From Acidimicrobiales bacterium (GTDB lineage Bacteria > Actinomycetota > Acidimicrobiia > Acidimicrobiales > MedAcidi-G1), in the NCBI GenBank assembly GCA_028823445.1, contig JAPKBH010000014.1, positions 1-43,669 on the forward strand: DNA of 43,669 nucleotides, written 5' to 3'. The stretch's first letter is position 1. Every line of letters begins with the position of its first letter. Below the pieces are notes generated by a model that did no database searches, had not been told where the DNA came from, and saw nothing but the letters and a program-made list of their open reading frames with translations. Positions 26,101-33,086 of this stretch are shown here, one piece after another. The position numbers and the translations under genes were made by a program.

Positions 26101-26867
26101 CCGGCTCAGCCCCTTTCGAGGGCCGGCATCAACCAGAAAATCTTTTGTCGGCTTTTGACGGGCTCTCTATGCGCGGTACTTGGCAATTAGAAATTACCGA
26201 CAGTTTCCTCTGGGACGAAGGGGCGCTCCACTGCGTGACCCTTTCGGCCGCTACTCAAGGGCAAAGCCTGGCCACTGGAGTGAACTCTCTTTACCCCTGG
26301 GCTATCGATGGTTCGGTGGCGAACGGAAATTATCTCCTTGAGGTAGCAAGCGGAGGTGGCACCGACCTTTCGGATGCATCCTTCGCCCTTGCTGACCCCC
26401 CACCGCCCACGACCACAACCACCACGACAACCCCGCCTACGACCACCACGTCCCCGCCTACGACCACCACGCTGGCCCCTATTTTTGATGCCAGTGACAA
26501 TTTCCCAACCAGTCCGGTCAATGAATATGTGGCCAACAGCGGTTATTACGAAGATGAGTGGTCCGGGGTACTCGATGCGGCCGTTTACCTTGACCAGACC
26601 CCAGAACAATTACAAACCATGTCGGTAGGAGTGATTGCCTTCCTTATGGCGCTTTCTGGCCCCGACCAGCCCATATGGTCCATTGGCAGTCCGCCTGATG
26701 TTAATGGCGGCCATGTCGTGCAAAGCCATTACTTCGACGCTGACGGAACGCAAAACTCTTTAGAAAACGTGGCGGCCGCTACCAACCTGAACGGAGCGCA
26801 AACCCAGAAATTCGCTACCTCGGTGCTGGTCTTTCTCATATTGTTGTCACAACTCCAAGAAGGCTGA
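23163..26867 (+). CDS. Secreted subtilisin-like protease 1 with two P-domains
   Basis: A 1234-residue S8 serine protease. It has a Sec signal (residues 1-27, VAA/Q), an I9-like propeptide (about 28-155), and a catalytic domain with Asp189 (IIDTGVD), His244 (NHGTHVAG), Asn335 (AAAGN) and Ser403 (SGTSMATPHVAG). An Ig-like domain follows (about 465-550), then two units each made of a SPNGGE...W (Kre9/KNH-like) segment and a P/homo-B domain (LRLDHTYDGDL, IRLDHTYTNDL). Threonine-rich linkers lie near 794-840 and 1078-1105. The last 130 residues form an unrecognised domain shared with the next protein, ending in a hydrophobic FATSVLVFLILL segment. ATG 23163 has AAGGAG 5 nt upstream. Probably secreted or surface-held; target unknown. 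Confidence 0.95.
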   Translation: MRGKRRGLSVFLTLMVLATVSAVPVAAQEAEPATPVVELALSAQGAELSEAGYQPGAAATDLAKEKLLNDPTMTRNPFGLLVRFAQTASVVDVDQTLLAVGGTVVGGALDGQSLYLVETLSDLDEAAELLRSMPGVAWVGFDDVVQATELPSDPDLDQLWGMNGTYGIDAPGAWAQTLGDPSVVVAIIDTGVDLDHPDLAANIWTNSGEIAGNGIDDDGNGYIDDLHGWDFVNNDGDPNDDNNHGTHVAGTIAAVADSVGVVGVAPNSKVMALKFLDANGSGLTSNAVTALAYAVDNGAQISNNSWGGGGSSSSMSSMLDIAAAANHLFVAAAGNSSNNNDSNPSYPASYSQGNVVAVASNQSNGAPSSFTSYGATSVDVVAPGSGILSSVVGGGYATFSGTSMATPHVAGVAALMLAVNPSISFADIKQILIDTSTSDSRLASYAASGGVVNAADAVTAATGGGPSLSVVPSGTSVTEGDVVTYTATAVDQSGADISSQTTWSQDGASLGTGAVLSYTADTVGTMRIRAEVSAGGVSTSQTSTLYVAEIERSVTVVSPNGGETYAVGEVVPINWTSVGPVGNIDISVSDQSSGQVEYAGATGLPIVDNQTTSVSISVPGSMAISSMNVGLRLDHTYDGDLKIVLTHPSGPSVILANYAGSSGNNYGSGAQDCSGSLTVFSDSALTSVSSGSAPFEGSYIPHQALSTFAGLDAGGQWTLAITDSAGLDTGAFFCAELDFGGVSTVVATGVNVADGTIAWTVPESLGGMDLLAKVGNNLATDSSDGFFSVTGVPPTTTTTTEPPATTTTTTTEPPATTTTTTTEPPATTTTSTTTTTTEPPVAVVNVVAPNGGESYQPGDTVQVVWTSTGASTAADLTLHPVTEAQEEFAGSNSGEINDYSTLSVAIEVPTDGIISDLEVGIRLDHTYTNDLQIVLRHPGGMGITLVNGEGGSGNNFGSGATDCSGNFTIFDDDAAALIVAGSAPFEGRHQPENLLSAFDGLSMRGTWQLEITDSFLWDEGALHCVTLSAATQGQSLATGVNSLYPWAIDGSVANGNYLLEVASGGGTDLSDASFALADPPPPTTTTTTTTPPTTTTSPPTTTTLAPIFDASDNFPTSPVNEYVANSGYYEDEWSGVLDAAVYLDQTPEQLQTMSVGVIAFLMALSGPDQPIWSIGSPPDVNGGHVVQSHYFDADGTQNSLENVAAATNLNGAQTQKFATSVLVFLILLSQLQEG
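25561..25659 (+). repeat. 33-bp tandem repeats encoding Thr-rich linker
   Basis: Three consecutive 33-bp units start at 25561, 25594 and 25627. The first two are identical; the third differs only at its end. They encode TEPPATTTTTT-type linker between the two P-domain units of protease 1. The perfect copies suggest recent slippage and length variation. Confidence 0.92.
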
Positions 26868-26948
26868 CTACACCTTTAGGTTGACAACTCGACCCGCTAC
26901 CCTGATGCTTTAGACCTCGGATAGCAGTGCTGCGGCAAAGGAACAACC

Positions 26949-29747
26949 ATGGGAAAAGGAGCAAAGAGCCAGCGGGCTTTTCTTGTTTTTCTTGTTGCTG
27001 CCGTAGTAAATGTGGTACCGGTAGCGGCCACGGAGCCTTCTATGCCTTTGCCGCCAGAAGAGATCGCCTGGTCAACGGCCGGCGCTGAAATTGAGGCGAA
27101 AGGGTGGGTAGATGGGCAAGCCGCCACCACCATGGCTAAGGCTGAACTTTTTTCTGATCCGACTATTTCTCGTAACCCCTTTGGGCTTTTGGTGCGTTTT
27201 GCCGACTCGGCTAGCGCCTTCGACAGAGAACAAGCGCTACTATTGGTGGACGGTTTTTTAGTGGGTGAACCGCTGGATGGCACCGCAACTTATTTGGTGG
27301 AAACTTTGCGAAACCTTGATGATTCGCTAGCTGTTTTGCAGGCAACAGCGGGCGTCGAATGGGTAGGTTTCGATGAAGTAATGCAAGCTACCGTGTTGCC
27401 GAGCGACCCCGACTTAGACCAACTCTGGGGCCTCAACGGTACTTACGGCATCGATGCCCCGGGCGCTTGGGCGCAAACGCTCGGCGACCCGTCGGTGGTG
27501 GTGGCCATTATCGACACTGGGGTTGATCTTGACCACCCAGACTTATTGGCCAACCTGTGGGTGAACTTGGGTGAAATAGCCGGTAACGGCCTCGACGATG
27601 ATGGCAACGGCTACGTCGACGACATCCATGGCTACGACTTTGTCAACGACGATGGTGACCCCAACGATGACAACAACCACGGCACGCATGTGGCGGGCAC
27701 CATCGCTGCGGTGGCCGACACGGTCGGTGTGGTGGGGGTGGCCCCCGACACAAAAATAATGGCCTTGAAGTTTCTTGACGATAAAGGTTCGGGGTTCGTG
27801 TCAGATGCAGTGTTGGCTTTAACTTATGCAGTGAACAATGGGGCGCAAATTTCTAATAACTCGTGGGGCGGTGGTGATGCTGAAGCAGCCATGTCAACCA
27901 TGTTGGATACCGCAGAAGTAGCCAACCACCTTTTTGTGGCAGCCGCCGGCAACGAAGCTAACGACAATGATGCCAACCCCACTTATCCTGCTTCTTATAG
28001 CCAGGCCAATGTGTTGACCGTGGCTTCTAACCAAAGCGATGGTGCGCTCTCTAGCTTTAGCAACTATGGAGCCACTTCGGTAGATGTGGTGGCGCCTGGC
28101 TCGGGTATTTTGTCTTCGGTGGTGGGCGGCGGGTACGCCACCTTTAGCGGCACTTCTATGGCTGCCCCTCATGTGGCCGGGGTGGCGGCGCTCATGCGCG
28201 CGGTGGACTCCAGCATCACCTATGCCAGCATTAAACAATTTCTCATTGATACGGCCACCGTTGATCCACGGTTAACCACGGTGGCGGTTTCGGGCGGAGT
28301 AATTAATGCGGCCGCGGCGGTCACCGCGGCTTCGGGAGCGGGGCCTTCGTTGAGCGTGACGGCCACGGAAACTTCGGTCACTGAAGGTGCGGCGGTTACT
28401 TTTACCGCAGTAGCCGCCGACCAAAGCAGCGTTGATGTGTCGACCCAAGTTAATTGGAGTCTGGACGGTACTGCTTTAGGCACGGGAGATACGTTGGTTT
28501 ATTCGGCCGATACCCCGGGCAGCATGCGTATTCGTGCCGAGGTGACCACCGGTGGGTTCACTACCCTGGTTATCACTACTTTGACGGTGACCGCCATTGT
28601 GCGTACGGTCACCGTGAGTAGCCCCAACGGGGGTGAAGACTTTGCTGTTGGTGAAGCGGTAGCCATCAATTGGACTTCAGTGGGCCCGGTGGGCAACGTG
28701 GATGTCTCGGTGATTAGCCAAATTTCTGGTTCTATGGAGTATGCGGCGGCCGCCGGTTTGCCCATCATTGACCAGCAAACGACCACCATGACGATCAACG
28801 TGCCTTATTCAGCCAGCATCACCACTTTGGAAGTGGGGTTACGCCTTGACCACACCTACGACGGGGATTTGTATATAACGCTTGCTCATCCCAACGGAAC
28901 TACGGTGGTTTTGGCGAACTATGTTGGTGGTTGGGGAGAGAACTACGGCAGCGGGGCACAGAGTTGTTCGGGGTCGCTTACCGTGTTTTCTGATGGTGGA
29001 GAAGTTGCCGTAGGGTCGGGGTCGGCTCCATTTGTCGGCAAGTTCCAGCCGGCCGAAGCGCTTTCGGCTTTTGCTGGTTTGGACACTGTAGGGGATTGGG
29101 TTTTGTCCGTTACTGATTCGGCCGACTTGGATACTGGTTCTCTTTTTTGTACAGAGCTAGACTTTTTTGGCACGAATACGTTGGTTGCTTCCGGCCTTGA
29201 CGTAAACGTGGGGACGGTTGAGTGGACCGTTCCCGAGGCGGTGAATGCCTCAAATTTGATGGTTTCGGTAGGGAACGATTTGGCTTCGGACACTTCGGAC
29301 AGCGTGTTTACCATCGCCGGTGGGCCGCCGGTGACGACGACCACCACGACTCTCCCGCCGACCTTTGATGCCAGTTCGGGTTTCCCCTCCACGCCACAAG
29401 ATGAATACCTTGTCTTGACCGGCTACTTCGATGACGAACTACTGGGGGTCGTTCAAGCCGCCGACTACCTGGGTCAGTCCCCGTCCCAGTTGCAAACACT
29501 TTCCGTGGGAGTGCTGGCGTTTTTGATGGCCTTGGCGGGTTCTGATCAACCAGATTGGTCGACAGGCTCCCCACCGGATATAAGCGGAAACAACGTGGTG
29601 CAAAGCCACTTCTTTTCTTTGGACGGCACCCAGGGGGCTTTAGAGGCAGTAGCGGCGGCCACCGGCCTCACCGGGGCGCAGACCCAGAAATTCGCTACTT
29701 CGGTCGTGGTCTTTTTGATTCTGCTGGCCATGGCCCGCAGTAGCTAA
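26949..29747 (+). CDS. Secreted subtilisin-like protease 2
   Basis: A 932-residue paralog in tandem with protease 1, 81 nt downstream. The order is signal peptide (about 1-27), propeptide, S8 domain with Asp189, His244, Asn335 and Ser403 at the same numbers as the neighbour, Ig-like domain, SPNGGE segment, one P-domain (LRLDHTYDGDLYI), a short Thr-rich linker (TTTTTTLPP, around residue 795) and the shared C-terminal domain of about 130 residues. It lacks the second P-domain unit of protease 1. Catalytic domains are nearly identical in protein sequence, with exact nucleotide tracts such as 28107-28150 equal to 24321-24364. ATG 26949 has AAAGGAAC upstream. The stop overlaps that of smpB (CTAA). 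It could be on one transcript with protease 1. Confidence 0.95.
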   Translation: MGKGAKSQRAFLVFLVAAVVNVVPVAATEPSMPLPPEEIAWSTAGAEIEAKGWVDGQAATTMAKAELFSDPTISRNPFGLLVRFADSASAFDREQALLLVDGFLVGEPLDGTATYLVETLRNLDDSLAVLQATAGVEWVGFDEVMQATVLPSDPDLDQLWGLNGTYGIDAPGAWAQTLGDPSVVVAIIDTGVDLDHPDLLANLWVNLGEIAGNGLDDDGNGYVDDIHGYDFVNDDGDPNDDNNHGTHVAGTIAAVADTVGVVGVAPDTKIMALKFLDDKGSGFVSDAVLALTYAVNNGAQISNNSWGGGDAEAAMSTMLDTAEVANHLFVAAAGNEANDNDANPTYPASYSQANVLTVASNQSDGALSSFSNYGATSVDVVAPGSGILSSVVGGGYATFSGTSMAAPHVAGVAALMRAVDSSITYASIKQFLIDTATVDPRLTTVAVSGGVINAAAAVTAASGAGPSLSVTATETSVTEGAAVTFTAVAADQSSVDVSTQVNWSLDGTALGTGDTLVYSADTPGSMRIRAEVTTGGFTTLVITTLTVTAIVRTVTVSSPNGGEDFAVGEAVAINWTSVGPVGNVDVSVISQISGSMEYAAAAGLPIIDQQTTTMTINVPYSASITTLEVGLRLDHTYDGDLYITLAHPNGTTVVLANYVGGWGENYGSGAQSCSGSLTVFSDGGEVAVGSGSAPFVGKFQPAEALSAFAGLDTVGDWVLSVTDSADLDTGSLFCTELDFFGTNTLVASGLDVNVGTVEWTVPEAVNASNLMVSVGNDLASDTSDSVFTIAGGPPVTTTTTTLPPTFDASSGFPSTPQDEYLVLTGYFDDELLGVVQAADYLGQSPSQLQTLSVGVLAFLMALAGSDQPDWSTGSPPDISGNNVVQSHFFSLDGTQGALEAVAAATGLTGAQTQKFATSVVVFLILLAMARSS

Positions 29748-30220
29748 AGGCCGCGTCTTTGGCGACCCATGGCTCGCTGGGCTTCCCGCTCGGCATCGCG
29801 TTTAGCTAAGGCATGACGCTTGTCGTAGGTGGCTCGGCCTCGGGCTAAAGCCACCTCAATCTTGGCTCGGCCGTTCTTAAAATAAAGTGATAGGGGAACC
29901 AAGGTCAGACCGTCACGGTCCAGGCGGTCGGTTATGCGAGAGATCTCTCGGCGATGCAACAAAAGCTTTTTTTGGCGGTCGGGGTCGTGGCCAAAAGCTT
30001 CGTTGCCGCTATTGCGGTAGGGAGAAATATGTAACCCCACCAGCCAGAGTTGACCCCCTTCGGCTCGGCCGAAAGCTTCTGAGATTTGGACTTTGGCTTC
30101 GCGTAAAGATTTAACTTCGCTGCCTTGCAGCACTAACCCTGCTTCCCAAGTATCAAAGAGTTCGTAGTTGCGGCGCGCTAAACGGTTTGAAGCGATAATC
30201 CGATCATTTTCTTGCGCCAT
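29744..30220 (-). CDS. smpB: SsrA-binding protein SmpB
   Basis: A 158-residue RNA-binding protein that delivers tmRNA to stalled ribosomes. It has the OB-fold core (NRLARRNYELFDTWEAG, GSEVKSLR, HISPYRNSGNEAFGHDP, RKKLLLHRREI-like segment) and the basic C-terminal tail that inserts into the empty mRNA channel (KRDAEREAQRAMGRQRRGL). Length is standard. It lies on the same strand as ssrA but is separated from it by the two proteases. Confidence 0.97.
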   Translation of the reverse strand: MAQENDRIIASNRLARRNYELFDTWEAGLVLQGSEVKSLREAKVQISEAFGRAEGGQLWLVGLHISPYRNSGNEAFGHDPDRQKKLLLHRREISRITDRLDRDGLTLVPLSLYFKNGRAKIEVALARGRATYDKRHALAKRDAEREAQRAMGRQRRGL

Positions 30221-30266
30221 GCCTTAAGGGTACTGCCCCGAAGGTCAGAGGATTAGCCTCTGGGGT

Positions 30267-30698
30267 ATGAACGATGACCTTTTGGTGTTGACCGCAGATG
30301 CCCATCAATCCATGATTGCCCACGCATTGGCTGGGTTGCCTCATGAAGCCTGCGGTCTTTTTGCCGGCCCCGGTGATGGTTTGATGGTGGATCAGTTTTT
30401 TGCGATGACTAACGCTGCTGCTTCGCGTGAGATTTATGTGCTGGACGGCAACGAAATGCTCGAGGTGGAAGCCCAAGTGGATGCTGACCAGCGCACGCTG
30501 GTTGGGGTCATGCATAGTCATACCCACACCACGGCTTATCCCTCGCCCACTGATGTGGCAGATGCCGGGCGGTTTGACCCTTTTGGGGCGTGGATTTTTA
30601 TCATCGTGTCGTTAAAGCACCCCGACCCGTCACTACGGGCCTACCGCATTTTGGACGGGACGATCACCGAAGTGCCGGTTGCGGTAGATCAAGGTTAG
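30267..30698 (+). CDS. mec: JAMM metallopeptidase, Mec-like
   Basis: A 143-residue Mov34/MPN-family zinc peptidase. The JAMM motif is complete: Glu in PHEACGLF, then HSHTHTTAYPSPTD (H-S-H, seven residues, S, two residues, D). In Mycobacterium tuberculosis, Mec (Rv1334) removes cysteine from the C-terminus of the sulfur carrier CysO after CysM has joined them. Here it is followed by cysM 71 nt downstream, which supports the same role. The intervening cysO gene of mycobacteria is missing. Confidence 0.88.
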   Translation: MNDDLLVLTADAHQSMIAHALAGLPHEACGLFAGPGDGLMVDQFFAMTNAAASREIYVLDGNEMLEVEAQVDADQRTLVGVMHSHTHTTAYPSPTDVADAGRFDPFGAWIFIIVSLKHPDPSLRAYRILDGTITEVPVAVDQG

Positions 30699-30769
30699 AA
30701 TCCCGACTTAGTTAGTCGTATTTAAATCTATTGCCAGGTTTCTTCTGGCCTGAAAGGCAACCACCGACC

Positions 30770-31729
30770 ATGGCGGTTTACTCCTCGGTTCTTGACCTCA
30801 TCGGCAACACCCCCATGGTGGATGTTTCATGTCTTAGCCCGAATCCGCTTGTACGTATTTTTGCCAAACTAGAAGGCCAAAACCCTGCCGGGTCGGTAAA
30901 AGACCGCATAGCAAAGGCCATGGTGGACGAAGCAGAAAAAGATGGAACCCTCAGCCCAGGCTCCACCATTATTGAGCCTTCTTCGGGCAACACCGGCATT
31001 GCTTTGGCCATGATTTCTCGCCTCCGTGGGTATCACCTCAAGGTGGTGCTTCCCAAAAATGTTTCTGTAGAGCGACGACAGATGCTCGAAGTCTTTGGAG
31101 CAGAAATTATTGACTCACCGGGCGAAGAAGGGTCCAACGGTGCGGTGCGCATGGCGCAACACCTCGCCGAACAAAACCCCTCGTGGGTGTTTCTTTACCA
31201 ATATGCCAACGACGCCAACCCGCGAACCCATTACGCCACCACCGGCCCAGAAATATTGGCCGACGTTCCCGACCTCACCCACTTCGTGGCTGGACTTGGC
31301 ACCAGCGGCACCCTCATGGGGGTGGGGAGTTACCTCAAGGAACAGCGACCCGAGGTAAAAGTTTTAGCTGTCGAACCCCCAGCAGGGGAGTTAGTGCAAG
31401 GCCTGCGCAGCCTTGACGACGGGTACATTCCGCCGATTTACGAAAAATGGGGCGGCGACGACATTTTGGACGGCAAACGAATAGTGCGCCCCCGAGAGTC
31501 AATCATGGGCACGCGCCGACTGGCCAGCGAATGCGGCATTTTTGCTGGTATTTCTGCCGGGGCCGCCGTAGCGGGTGCCATCAAAGTAGCAGAAGACCTG
31601 CCCAACGGAGAAAGTGCCAACGTAGTCATCGTGGTAAGTGACGGCGGATGGAAGTATCTTTCCACCGGTACTTGGACCGACGACCTTGATCAGGCCGTCG
31701 CTCAAGCCGACAACATCATCTACTTCTAA
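30770..31729 (+). CDS. cysM: Cysteine synthase CysM, probably CysO-dependent
   Basis: A 319-residue PLP enzyme of the O-acetylserine sulfhydrylase family. PLP Lys44 is in [14 protein letters not shown] and the phosphate loop [10 protein letters not shown] are intact. Features match mycobacterial CysM, which uses O-phosphoserine and a CysO thiocarboxylate: ENVSVERRQ-like [13 protein letters not shown], the SWVFLYQY segment, and the C-terminal WKYLSTG. So sulfide as direct donor is less likely; this is inference from similarity recalled. ATG 30770 is chosen; GAAAGG lies 12 nt upstream. A longer frame begins at 30731 but adds unrelated residues. Confidence 0.93.
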   Translation: MAVYSSVLDLIGNTPMVDVSCLSPNPLVRIFAKLEGQNPAGSVKDRIAKAMVDEAEKDGTLSPGSTIIEPSSGNTGIALAMISRLRGYHLKVVLPKNVSVERRQMLEVFGAEIIDSPGEEGSNGAVRMAQHLAEQNPSWVFLYQYANDANPRTHYATTGPEILADVPDLTHFVAGLGTSGTLMGVGSYLKEQRPEVKVLAVEPPAGELVQGLRSLDDGYIPPIYEKWGGDDILDGKRIVRPRESIMGTRRLASECGIFAGISAGAAVAGAIKVAEDLPNGESANVVIVVSDGGWKYLSTGTWTDDLDQAVAQADNIIYF

Positions 31730-31763
31730 TAACCAGCCCGGGCCTGCCCGGCGAGGAGAACCA

Positions 31764-32483
31764 GTGCGACCCGACGGCCGACAAAACAACGAACTACGTC
31801 CACTAACTTTTGAACGAGACTTCACCGAAATGGCTTTAGGGTCCTGCTTGGTTTCTTTCGGCCGCACCCGGGTTTTATGTACCGCTTCGGTAAACGACCG
31901 AGTGCCGCCCTGGCTACGCAACACCGGCCAAGGCTGGGTAACCGCCGAATATGCCATGCTGCCCGGCTCAAGCCCTGAACGGGTACGCCGCAAGACCTCG
32001 GGCCGCAGCCAAGAAATTCAGCGCTTAATCGGTCGTTCTTTAAGGGCCGTAGTTGACCTTGATGCCTTGGGCGAACGAGAAGTAACCGTAGATTGTGATG
32101 TTCTTCAAGCCGACGGGGGCACCCGTACCGCATCAATCTGTGGCGGCTACGTTGCCCTGCACGATGCCTTCACCCGTTTGGTGGCATCCGGCGAAATAGC
32201 AGCCAACCCACTTAACGATGAACTGGCAGCCATCTCGGTGGGCATCATCGAAGGCGAAGTTCGCCTTGACCTCCCTTACATCGAAGACGCCGCCGCCGAA
32301 GTGGACTTCAACGTGGTCATGAACGGTTCAGGCCACTTTGTAGAAGTCCAAGGAACCGCCGAAGGAGCAACCTTTAGCCGTGAACAACTCGACGGTTTGG
32401 TAGACATGGCAGCCACCGGCATCACCACCATTGTGGAAGCCCAACGAGCGGTATTGGCGCAACCACCAGCACCTCGAAGCTAA
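31764..32483 (+). CDS. rph: Ribonuclease PH
   Basis: A 239-residue phosphorolytic 3'-exoribonuclease that trims tRNA precursors. It starts at GTG 31764 with AGGAG 5 nt upstream and the canonical [13 protein letters not shown]; the longer frame from 31638 overlaps cysM and is rejected. Family motifs [33 protein letters not shown] (phosphate-binding region) and [16 protein letters not shown] are present. It is followed 6 nt later by rdgB, a pairing common in actinobacteria. Confidence 0.96.
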   Translation: MRPDGRQNNELRPLTFERDFTEMALGSCLVSFGRTRVLCTASVNDRVPPWLRNTGQGWVTAEYAMLPGSSPERVRRKTSGRSQEIQRLIGRSLRAVVDLDALGEREVTVDCDVLQADGGTRTASICGGYVALHDAFTRLVASGEIAANPLNDELAAISVGIIEGEVRLDLPYIEDAAAEVDFNVVMNGSGHFVEVQGTAEGATFSREQLDGLVDMAATGITTIVEAQRAVLAQPPAPRS

Positions 32484-32489
32484 AGCTCG

Positions 32490-33086
32490 GTGAGTCTTTT
32501 ACAGTTGGTGGTAGCCAGCGCCAACCCCGACAAAGTGGCCGAAATGGCTCTAGTTCTTGAGGGGATAGTGGACCTTCTGCCTCGGCCTAAAAATGTGCCC
32601 GAGGTAGAAGAAGACCAAGACACCCTAGAAGGCAACGCACGGCTAAAAGCCCAGGCCATTACCCACGCCACCGGCTTGCCGGCGCTGGCCGACGACACCG
32701 GTTTGTTCGTTGACGCCTTAGGTGGAGCCCCCGGTGTGTGGTCGGCTCGTTACGCCGGGGAGCAAGCCACCTACCAAGACAACGTAGACAAACTATTAAG
32801 AGAACTTACGGGAGTAGCACCCGAGCGCCGCACCGCCCGCTTTCAAACGGTGGTCCTTCTGTGCTTTCCCGACGGCACCGAAATAACGGCCACCGGCACA
32901 GTCGAAGGCCGTATCGCCCAACAAGAACAAGGACAGCAAGGGTTTGGTTACGACCCGTTGTTTGTACCCGTCGAAGGCGATGGACGTTCATTCGCCGAAA
33001 TGGGAGACGAAAAACATGTGCTTTCTCATCGAGGGCGATCCTTGCGGTCATTCGTCCGACAACTCGATGCACTAAAATCTAGTTAG
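32490..33086 (+). CDS. rdgB: XTP/dITP diphosphatase (RdgB/HAM1)
   Basis: A 198-residue house-cleaning pyrophosphatase that hydrolyses ITP, dITP and XTP. Substrate motifs VVASANPDKVAEM at the start, ADDTGLFVDALGGAPGVWSARYAG, and GFGYDPLF in the second half are complete. It starts at GTG 32490, a few nt after rph. Its stop overlaps the 3' end of the GGDEF-EAL gene by 8 bp. Confidence 0.95.
   Translation: MSLLQLVVASANPDKVAEMALVLEGIVDLLPRPKNVPEVEEDQDTLEGNARLKAQAITHATGLPALADDTGLFVDALGGAPGVWSARYAGEQATYQDNVDKLLRELTGVAPERRTARFQTVVLLCFPDGTEITATGTVEGRIAQQEQGQQGFGYDPLFVPVEGDGRSFAEMGDEKHVLSHRGRSLRSFVRQLDALKSS

Noticed and set aside
26881-26910. Promoter before protease 2 (TTGACA at 26881)
   Set aside because: No acceptable -10 box at 16-18 nt spacing, so the hexamer alone is not enough.
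31638-31763. Extended N-terminus for RNase PH
   Set aside because: It overlaps cysM by about 90 nt, and the family N-terminus with its ribosome site starts at GTG 31764.
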